From positions 913 to 38,108 of the forward strand of contig NZ_NGFP01000058.1 in NCBI RefSeq assembly GCF_002149035.1: a stretch of DNA of 37,196 nucleotides, written 5' to 3'. Source of the DNA: Streptosporangium minutum. Lineage in GTDB: Bacteria > Actinomycetota > Actinomycetes > Streptosporangiales > Streptosporangiaceae. This document shows positions 31,482 through 37,196 of the stretch, in pieces; position 1 is the stretch's first letter, and the number at the start of each line of letters is the position of its first letter. The notes beneath the pieces are model-generated. The model was not told where the DNA came from and ran no database searches. It worked only from the letters and a program-made list of their open reading frames with translations. The position numbers and the translations under genes are program-made.

Positions 31482-33676
31482 CCTTCCGCGGGGACGCCGT
31501 CCGGTGGCGTTCCCGCCCGCGCCGACGCCACGGTCACGGGCCCGCCCGCGGCGGTCTCCAGGAGGAGCCCGGCGGGCAGGCCGGTCACGCTGACCGAGCC
31601 GTCCAGGTCCACCGCCGCGCTCACCTCGGCGCCGCCGATCCGGAGCCCGCGCGCGGAGAGCGCGCCCAGAGGAGCGCCCGCGAGCGGGCGGAGCAGCACC
31701 CGGCCGGCGGGCACGTCGGGGTAGAGGCCCAGCGCGGCGTGCACGATCGTCACCGCGGCCGCGGCCGACCACGCCTGCGGGCGGCAGGCCGCGGGGTAGG
31801 GCACGGGACGCCCGAGCGTCTCGCGGTCGTCGCCGCCGAACAGCTCCGGCAGCCGGTAACCGAACGTCTCGCCCGCGGTGAGCAGCCCTCCGGCGAGCTG
31901 CGCCGCCTGCGCGCCGAACCCCGCCCGCGCCAGCCCGGCGACCACGATCGCGGTGTCGTGGGCCCAGATCGACCCGCAGTGGTAGGACAGCGGGCTGAAC
32001 CCGCCCTCGTCCGCCGACATCGTGCGCAGCCCGAAGCCGCCGGCCATCGCCGGTGAGACCAGCAGGGCGGCGACCTCGGCCTCCTCGGCGCCGGTGAGCA
32101 GGCCGGTGCCCAGAAGGTGCCCGATGTTGCTGGTCAGCGCGTCCACCGGGCGCTTGTCGCGGTCCAGGGCCAGCGCGGGGAACCTGCCCCGCGGGCCGTC
32201 CACCCAGAACCGGGCGCGGAAGCGCTCGGCCAGCGCCCCGGAGTGCTCGCGCCAGCGCCCGGCTCCGGGGCGGCCGAACGCCTCCAGCAGGTCCGCGGCC
32301 TGCCGGGCCGCCTGGTAGGCGTAGCCCTGTACCTCGACCAGGGCGATCGGCGGCCGGGCCTGACGGCCGTCGTGGAAGCGCACCGCGTCGCCGGAGTCCT
32401 TCCAGCCCTGGTTGGCCAGTCCCCGGCCGCTGGTGTCGACGTATTCCACGAAGCCGTCGCCGTCGGGGTCGGCGTGCTCGGCGAGCCAGCCGAGGGCGGC
32501 CTCCAGATGGGGCAGGAGCGCGGCCAGCTCCACCTCGGGCGCGCCCCAGCGCCAGGCGTCGTGCAGCAGGCTGATCCAGAGCGGGGTGGCGTCGACCGTG
32601 CCGTAGTAGGCGGCCGGCAGGCGCAGGCCGTCGTTCTCCAGGGCGAACTCGTGCCGCCGCAGCTCATGCATGATCTTCCCGGGAGCCTCGCCGGAACCGG
32701 GGTCGAGCCGGGCGCCCTGACGCCGGGCCAGCACCCGCAGGGTGCCCATGGCCAGCTCGGTGCCGAGCGGCAGCAGCATCCGGGCGGCCCAGATGCTGTC
32801 GCGCCCGAAGAGCGTGAGGAACCAGGGCACGCCGGCGCCGAGGAAGGCGTCGGCGGGGGCGCCCGTCTCGGCCAGCCGCAGCGACCGCAGGTCGTCCAGG
32901 GACCGCTCGAAGAGCCGGGCCAGCCGGTGGTCGGTGGCGGTGACCCGGGGCCCGCCCTGTCCGGCGGCCCACTCGGCCGGGCGGGCGGGGGCGGTCACCA
33001 CGGCCTCCGGGTCGTGCACCGCGACGTCCCAGCGGAGCGTGGTCCGGCCGCGGGGCGCCAGCGCGACGGGCCAGCTCAGCCGCCCCGCCCGTCCGGACTC
33101 CGCCGGCTCGGCGTGCGCGTCCACGCCGGTCACCGTGACCCGGATGCCGTCCGAACCCCACGTCAGCTCGCCGGGCCCGCCGCCCGCGCCGGCGGCCGGT
33201 GCGGTCTCACCCCCCGACTTCACCACCTCTATCGGGGCGAAGTCGCAGCTCAGGGCTAAGGTAATGGTAGTGGTGACCGGCCTGGAGGCGGTGGAGACGA
33301 TCTCGATGTGCTCGCTCATGCCGCCCGGCACGACCTGCCGGACGCGGTGGATCCGCACGGTGGGGTCGGGGGAGGGGTCTCCCAGCCATCGTGCCAGCGC
33401 GACGAACCGGACGCCGCCCGCCCCCCGCGGCGCGTAGCCGACGGCCTCGGGCTCCCGCCCGTCGATCTCCAGCCTGGCCTGTGACAGCGCACGGGAGTCG
33501 GCGTGGAACAGGCCCTGGACGCCGGATGTCCGGATCTGCCCGTCGTCGCCGCTCAGCGCGGCCGTCGGCGCCATGACGGCGCTGACGAGATCGTGCAGCA
33601 GTGGCTGGAGGCGGTGGGCGGCGGGGGGTTCGATCACCGTGACGGCCGGTGATGGAGGTACGGCTCCGTCGAGCAC
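31430..33676 (-). CDS. Glycogen debranching / amylo-1,6-glucosidase-type protein
   Basis: 748 residues. The N-terminal half is a beta-rich domain (GDE_N-like; RTSGVQGLFHADSRALSQARLEIDG). The C-terminal half is an (alpha/alpha)6 glucosidase-like barrel with GVPWFLTLFGRDSIWAARMLLPLG, NQGWKDSGDAVRFHDG, EVQGYAYQAARQAADLL and FSPLSYHCGSIWAHDTAIVVAGLARAGF. Such proteins are annotated as glycogen debranching N-terminal domain or amylo-alpha-1,6-glucosidase and may act on glycogen, trehalose-like or other glucans. GTG 33676 has GGGAG six bases upstream. Its end overlaps the dioxygenase gene by 52 bp. The gene stands near 6-phosphogluconate dehydrogenase, but there is no shared operon. Confidence 0.85.
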   Translation of the reverse strand: MLDGAVPPSPAVTVIEPPAAHRLQPLLHDLVSAVMAPTAALSGDDGQIRTSGVQGLFHADSRALSQARLEIDGREPEAVGYAPRGAGGVRFVALARWLGDPSPDPTVRIHRVRQVVPGGMSEHIEIVSTASRPVTTTITLALSCDFAPIEVVKSGGETAPAAGAGGGPGELTWGSDGIRVTVTGVDAHAEPAESGRAGRLSWPVALAPRGRTTLRWDVAVHDPEAVVTAPARPAEWAAGQGGPRVTATDHRLARLFERSLDDLRSLRLAETGAPADAFLGAGVPWFLTLFGRDSIWAARMLLPLGTELAMGTLRVLARRQGARLDPGSGEAPGKIMHELRRHEFALENDGLRLPAAYYGTVDATPLWISLLHDAWRWGAPEVELAALLPHLEAALGWLAEHADPDGDGFVEYVDTSGRGLANQGWKDSGDAVRFHDGRQARPPIALVEVQGYAYQAARQAADLLEAFGRPGAGRWREHSGALAERFRARFWVDGPRGRFPALALDRDKRPVDALTSNIGHLLGTGLLTGAEEAEVAALLVSPAMAGGFGLRTMSADEGGFSPLSYHCGSIWAHDTAIVVAGLARAGFGAQAAQLAGGLLTAGETFGYRLPELFGGDDRETLGRPVPYPAACRPQAWSAAAAVTIVHAALGLYPDVPAGRVLLRPLAGAPLGALSARGLRIGGAEVSAAVDLDGSVSVTGLPAGLLLETAAGGPVTVASARAGTPPDGVPAEGQAPSRSESAESTMAPR

Positions 33677-33782
33677 GGATGGCTCCCTGAGTCATGTCGA
33701 GCCGGTGAAGTCCTGACAGACCGTATACGGCACCTGCAAATCGCGACGCGCTCTCTTCACCCGAACAATCCGATCACGCCGC

Positions 33783-33938
33783 ATGGCGCTCCGAATGCTC
33801 AAATCCGGAAAGGCGCCCGTGTCCGGAGACGCGGCGATCGCCGACGCCGACGTGTCACACAGGACGGTGCCGAACGTGCTGCTCCAGCCCTCCCCGGCCG
33901 TACGGCGGCCGGCACCTGGGCCAAGGGAGCGGGTGTAA
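33783..33938 (+). pseudogene. LacI-family regulator N-terminal relic
   Basis: A 51-codon open frame (MALRMLKSGKAPVSGDAAIADADVSHRTVPNVLLQPSPAVRRPAPGPRERV) keeps the LacI HTH skeleton: an IAD..DVSHRTVPNVL helix-turn-helix with VRRPAPGPRERV after it, where LacI proteins have VRPxTRERV. The frame then stops and sequence typical of an IS200/IS605 3' end follows. No ribosome binding site or remaining effector domain is seen. The match is by eye only. The rest of the 538-bp stretch 33677-34214 beyond the IS end is unassigned. Confidence 0.4.
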
Positions 33939-34045
33939 GCCCTCGGGTTGGGGCCGTCCCGGGGGCTACCTGCGGTGGAACAGGACGATCCAACCCGGGA
34001 GGGCGGGAATCCCCCGGCTTCAGCCGTGGGGAGGATGTCAACCCG
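33939..34045 (+). mobile_element. IS200/IS605 right-end remnant (tnpB 3' / omega-RNA region)
   Basis: The sequence ends in AATCCCCCGGCTTCAGCCG, TGGGGAGGATGTCAAC. The hairpin (34011-34031) pairs CCCC with GGGG and CGGC with GCCG around a TTCA loop, with one bulged T. This is the standard 3' end of actinobacterial tnpB elements, where the same hairpin follows the tnpB stop. Upstream, GGTGGAACAGGACGATCCAA fits the decayed tnpB C-terminal/omega-RNA region. No tnpB frame remains. In tnpB-strand orientation the hairpin loop matches the one at 586-607. Confidence 0.55.
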
Positions 34046-34214
34046 GAGTTCCCCGTACTCAAGCAGCACGGCGTCCACGACAGCCGTACGGCGCTGACCG
34101 TGCGGGTGATCACGGACGCGGCCGGGGCCTTCGTCCGCGGGGCCGGCGAGGGCACGGAGAAGGGAAGGCGCCGTCGACCCTGTGCCGCCGGCTCGGGGTC
34201 TCAGGCCCGGGGTC

Positions 34215-35645
34215 TCAGGCTCCGATCTCCGTGCGGTCGCCGGACCACAGGGTGTGGAAGGAGCCCTCCCGGTCCGTCCGCTGGTAGGTATGCGCGCCGA
34301 AGAAGTCCCGCTGGCCCTGGATCAGGGCCGCGGGCAGACGCTCGGCCCGCAGCGAGTCGTAGTAGGCCAGCGCGGTCGAGAAGCCGGGCGCCGGGATGCC
34401 CAGCTCCGCCGCCTTCGCCACCACCCGCCGCCACGACTCCTGCGCCAGGCCCAGGGCCTCGACGAACAGGGGGGCGGTCAGCAGGGTCACCGGCGGGGTC
34501 TCCTCCTCGTAGGCCTCGCGGATGCGGTCGAGGAAGACGGCCCGGATGATGCAGCCGCCGCGCCAGATCGTGGCCAGCGAGCCCGGATCCACATCCCAGC
34601 CGTACTCCGCGCTCCCGGCCCTGATCTGGTCGAACCCCTGCGCGTAAGCGATGATCTTCGACGCGTACAGTGCCCGCCGCACGTCCTCGGCGAAACCCTC
34701 GCCGACCGACCCGGCCGGCACGCCCGAGGGGCCGGGCAGGCCGCGTGCGGCCTCACGCAGGTCCGCGTGGCCGGAGACCGAGCGGGCGAACACCGCCTCG
34801 GCGATACCGCTCACCGGGACACCCAGATCCAGCGCGATCTGCACGGTCCACCGGCCGGTGCCCTTCTGCTCGGCCCGGTCGGCGATGACGTCCACGAGCG
34901 GCCTGCCGGTGGCGGCGTCGATCTGCCGGAGCACCTCGGCGGTGATCTCGATGAGGTAGGAGGACAGCTCGCCCTTGTTCCACTCCTCGAAGACGTCCGC
35001 GAGCTCCGCCGGGCTCAGGCCGAGCCCCTGCCTGAGCAGGTCGTAGGCCTCGGCGATGAGCTGCATGTCGGCGTACTCGATGCCGTTGTGCACCATCTTG
35101 ACGAAGTGCCCGGCGCCGTCGGGGCCGATGTGGGTACAGCAGGGCACGCTGTCCACCTTCGCGGCGATGTCTTCCAGCAGCGGGCCCAGCGCCTCGTAGG
35201 ACTCCCGGGAGCCGCCCGGCATGATGCTCGGCCCGAGCAGCGCCCCCTCCTCGCCACCGGACACCCCCGCCCCGACGAAGTGGACGCCCTGCTCGCGCAG
35301 CGCCGCCTCCCGCCTGCGGGTGTCGAGGAAGTGCGCGTTCCCGCCGTCCACGAGCATGTCGCCCGGCTCCAGCAGGGGGGCGAACTCCTCGATCACCGCG
35401 TCGGTCGGGGCGCCCGCCTTCACCATGATGAGGATGCGCCGGGGGCGCTCCAGCGCCGCGACGAGCTCCTCCGGGGTCTCGCAGGCGACGAACGCCCCCT
35501 CGTCGCCGTGCTCCTCCATCAGCGCCTTGGTCCGGAACCGCGACCTGTTGTGTATGGCTACCGCGTGCCCGTGCCGCGCCAGGTTGCGGGCGAGGTTCGC
35601 GCCCATGACCGCCAAGCCGGTAACACCGATCTGTGCCTGAGTCAT
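34215..35645 (-). CDS. gnd: 6-phosphogluconate dehydrogenase, NADP+-dependent, decarboxylating
   Basis: 476 residues, the normal size of the long-form enzyme. It oxidises 6-phosphogluconate to ribulose 5-phosphate and CO2 in the pentose phosphate pathway, making NADPH. The Rossmann motif GVTGLAVMGANLARNLARHG, NRS for NADP+, GVSGGEEGALLGPSIMPGG, and the catalytic GHFVKMVHNGIEYADMQ are all clear. The C-terminal FGAHTYQRTDREGSFHTLW is also typical. ATG 35645 is preceded by GAGGGGGGATC; a longer start at 35669 has no support. An inverted repeat (35670-35687) lies just upstream. Confidence 0.96.
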   Translation of the reverse strand: MTQAQIGVTGLAVMGANLARNLARHGHAVAIHNRSRFRTKALMEEHGDEGAFVACETPEELVAALERPRRILIMVKAGAPTDAVIEEFAPLLEPGDMLVDGGNAHFLDTRRREAALREQGVHFVGAGVSGGEEGALLGPSIMPGGSRESYEALGPLLEDIAAKVDSVPCCTHIGPDGAGHFVKMVHNGIEYADMQLIAEAYDLLRQGLGLSPAELADVFEEWNKGELSSYLIEITAEVLRQIDAATGRPLVDVIADRAEQKGTGRWTVQIALDLGVPVSGIAEAVFARSVSGHADLREAARGLPGPSGVPAGSVGEGFAEDVRRALYASKIIAYAQGFDQIRAGSAEYGWDVDPGSLATIWRGGCIIRAVFLDRIREAYEEETPPVTLLTAPLFVEALGLAQESWRRVVAKAAELGIPAPGFSTALAYYDSLRAERLPAALIQGQRDFFGAHTYQRTDREGSFHTLWSGDRTEIGA

Positions 35646-35669
35646 TCTCTGATCCCCCCTCGTGTCCAA

Positions 35670-35687
35670 GAATGTCAGGTCACATTC
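35670..35687. promoter_or_regulatory. Inverted repeat upstream of gnd
   Basis: GAATGT-CAGGTC-ACATTC has 6-bp arms and lies 25-42 bp upstream of the gnd start, in an AT-richer patch, within the 165 bp between the TetR gene and gnd. It is a candidate operator, with no known matching regulator. Confidence 0.35.
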
Positions 35688-35810
35688 GTTGCTTCTCTAC
35701 CCGGTTCTCGTATCGCAGGGCCTCGTGTCGTATCTCGACGGATCGGGGATCGCCGGTCTCCGGCGCCGCCACCTGCTGGAGCGCGCCGAACGGGAGAGTC
35801 CGACCGGGGT

Positions 35811-36521
35811 CTAACCGCGGTGGTCGTGGCCTGCGGCTGCGAAATCGCGCATACCTCTGAGTAGAAGGTCCAGGCCGAGGGCGAACTCCTCGGCGAGGGG
35901 CACGGTGGCCTCGTCCGCCGTCCGGCTGATCGCGGGGTACACAGCCGGGTCCACATGGAACAGCCGGTCTCCGGCCTGCTTATCGGCGTCCTGCTGGTCG
36001 GCGTCGGTGCGCAGTTGCAGGGCGAAACCGATGACGAAGCGCCCGAGGGCGGCGGCGAGCATCCGTGCGGTCGCAGGGGGGAAGCCATGGGCGAGCAGGG
36101 TTGACAGGCAGACCTCGCGGAAAGCCATCGCATGCGGTCCGGTCGGGACGGTCTCGATGAGAAGCGGAGCCGCGTTGGGATGACGGGCGATGGCGTCGAA
36201 CAGGCTCCTCGCGAGGTGCTCGCAGGCCCGCGACATGTCGGCGCCTTCGAGCGCCTCGCTATCGACGGCGATCTCGCTGAACACGCGTTCGACCACGTGG
36301 CCGACCAGGTCGGCGCGGTTGTCGACGTGACGGTAGAGCGTGGCGGTGCTCGATCCGAGCCGCTGCGCCAAGGCACGGAGTGTGAGGGCCTCCGCTCCCT
36401 CGGCGTCCACGATCTCCAGAGCGGTGGCGATGATGCGTTCGAACGGCATTCTCGGCCGGCCGGGGGACTTGGCGACCGCTCCCACCCCGTTCGGTGTGGT
36501 CTTGGGTTCGGATCCGCTCAT
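35811..36521 (-). CDS. TetR-family regulator (TetR_C type)
   Basis: 236 residues. The HTH reads IIATALEIVDAEGAEALTLRALAQRLGSSTATLYRHVDNRADLVGHVVERVF. A C-terminal TetR_C-like ligand domain follows (FREVCLSTLLAHGFPPATARMLAAALGRFVIGFAL). ATG 36521 has GGAG eight bases upstream. A 25-bp near-palindrome (36608-36632) lies between it and the divergent orphan-domain gene and is the likely operator for both. In other genomes such regulators often control a divergent FAD monooxygenase; here that gene seems reduced to its C-terminal domain. Confidence 0.88.
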   Translation of the reverse strand: MSGSEPKTTPNGVGAVAKSPGRPRMPFERIIATALEIVDAEGAEALTLRALAQRLGSSTATLYRHVDNRADLVGHVVERVFSEIAVDSEALEGADMSRACEHLARSLFDAIARHPNAAPLLIETVPTGPHAMAFREVCLSTLLAHGFPPATARMLAAALGRFVIGFALQLRTDADQQDADKQAGDRLFHVDPAVYPAISRTADEATVPLAEEFALGLDLLLRGMRDFAAAGHDHRG

Positions 36522-36607
36522 CGACTGCACTCCACCAGTATCCCGCTGTCCCGCGCCGTCGCCTCGTGGCGTCGGCAGGCCGTCAGGTGCTGTTGTGACC
36601 CCACCCA

Positions 36608-36632
36608 ATTTCGGCTACATCGTAGTCGAAAT
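36608..36632. promoter_or_regulatory. TetR operator in divergent region
   Basis: The arms ATTTCGGCTAC and GTAGTCGAAAT flank ATC. Twenty of 25 positions are symmetric, with the CTAC-NNN-GTAG core perfect. It lies 87 bp upstream of the TetR start and 33 bp upstream of ATG 36665, the expected position for a repressor controlling both genes. Confidence 0.7.
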
Positions 36633-36664
36633 GGTTCGGGATGGGCCGGAGCGTGGGAGAGACG

Positions 36665-36979
36665 ATGAACGCCGCCTACACCGACATCCATGGCCGCTCC
36701 GGCCGTCTGCACCAGGCGTTCCGAGGACCGAAGTTCACCCTGCTCGCTCTGGGCGACGGCGCGGCGGCGACCACCGCGACCCTGGCTTGGCCGGCCATGG
36801 GCGATCCCCTCGACACCCTGGCCGTGTCCGACCCTGGCTCCGGCCTGAAGCGGAGCTACGGCGTCACCGGCCCCACCCTGATCCTGGTGCGGCCCGACGG
36901 CTACATCACCGCAGTCGACCGGGACGGTCGGCACACCGACATCGAGCAGTTCCTGGAACTCGTCGCGCCCGCAGCATGA
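36665..36979 (+). CDS. Orphan C-terminal (thioredoxin-like) domain of FAD monooxygenase
   Basis: 104 residues from ATG 36665, which has GGGAGA four bases upstream. The sequence matches the last domain of PheA/TfdB-type aromatic hydroxylases: GRSGRLHQAFRGPKFTLLALG near the start, then LKRSYGVTGPTLILVRPDGYITAVDRDG. In full-length enzymes (about 500 residues) this thioredoxin-like domain follows the FAD and substrate domains, which are absent here. The gene keeps a start, a ribosome binding site and a TetR operator. It is therefore either a deletion product still under control or a genuine stand-alone protein. Catalysis is not expected. Confidence 0.68.
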   Translation: MNAAYTDIHGRSGRLHQAFRGPKFTLLALGDGAAATTATLAWPAMGDPLDTLAVSDPGSGLKRSYGVTGPTLILVRPDGYITAVDRDGRHTDIEQFLELVAPAA

Positions 36980-37196
36980 GGATCGCTCAACGCCCGACGG
37001 TCGAGGGCGGTTTCCGTAGTTCGAGCCGGCTGAGGGGGCTTCCGCTCACGGCGGCGGGCATCTGGCTGCCCGACCTCCCCCTCTTCCTGATCGGCGCCGC
37101 CCTGTCAGGCGCCGGTAAGAGCAACACGAGATTATCGAGGAGAGAACCGGACCGGTCATCGGCGGGGTGCGGCCGAGGACATCAGGGCGGGCCGGG
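36980..37196. other. Right-edge region, possible MFS relic
   Basis: No full gene is seen. In one plus frame (about 37039-37113) the translation LPLTAAGIWLPDLPLFLIGAALSGAG resembles a single MFS transmembrane segment and then breaks off. It may be a transporter relic or chance. A short hairpin (GGCGCC...GGCGCC) lies near 37095-37115. Confidence 0.2.

Overview
The window is chromosomal DNA from a high-GC actinomycete. Evidence is the very GC-rich third codon positions, frequent GTG/TTG starts, 4-nt stop/start overlaps, and families typical of Actinomycetota: WS/DGAT acyltransferase, DUF2795, PucR and MmyB-type regulators, and a RING protein of the MXAN_6230/SCO0854 type. A member of Streptosporangiales is a reasonable inference, but the sequence does not prove it.

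Layout. 1-640: one end of an IS200/IS605 element, with tnpB running off the left edge and a damaged tnpA. 692-4513: a tightly coupled operon DUF4129 / small membrane protein / MoxR ATPase / DUF58 / membrane protein, followed by a 56-residue membrane peptide. 4782-9530: a large RING-finger protein with a TerD-like C-terminal region, divergent from a MATE exporter whose promoter carries a good DtxR/IdeR iron box, then a DUF2795 protein. 9893-14055: an aldehyde dehydrogenase (SSADH type), a divergent SHMT-like PLP enzyme, and a PucR-family regulator that shares a palindromic operator region with the PLP enzyme. 14118-18560: a small hydrophobic ORF, WS/DGAT, an anti-sigma-type ATPase overlapping it tail to tail, an EntS-like MFS transporter behind an AT-rich palindrome, and a DJ-1/PfpI protein. 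18622-24726: two regulator/MFS pairs (TetR with a 14-TM MFS, MmyB-type XRE with another MFS) around a tandem GNAT protein.

24755-29653 is the most interesting part. It is a minus-strand operon whose products together resemble a Dna2-type nuclease-helicase split into separate chains: a Cas4/AddB-like Fe-S nuclease (gene C), a protein with a predicted beta-rich accessory domain (gene B), and a compact Upf1/Dna2-type SF1 helicase (gene A), preceded by a coiled-coil protein (gene D). A NYN-domain (PIN-like) nuclease gene is divergent from it across 10-bp phased repeats. I know of no named system with this content. It may be a DNA repair or defence module, and the function is inference.

30208-37196: a frameshifted Ser/Thr kinase relic, a secreted (Tat, lipoprotein) intradiol dioxygenase, a glycogen-debranching-type glucosidase overlapping it tail to tail, a decayed patch with a LacI-type relic and an IS200/IS605 right end, 6-phosphogluconate dehydrogenase, and a TetR regulator facing an orphan C-terminal domain of an FAD monooxygenase across a clear TetR operator. 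No rRNA, tRNA or CRISPR array was seen.
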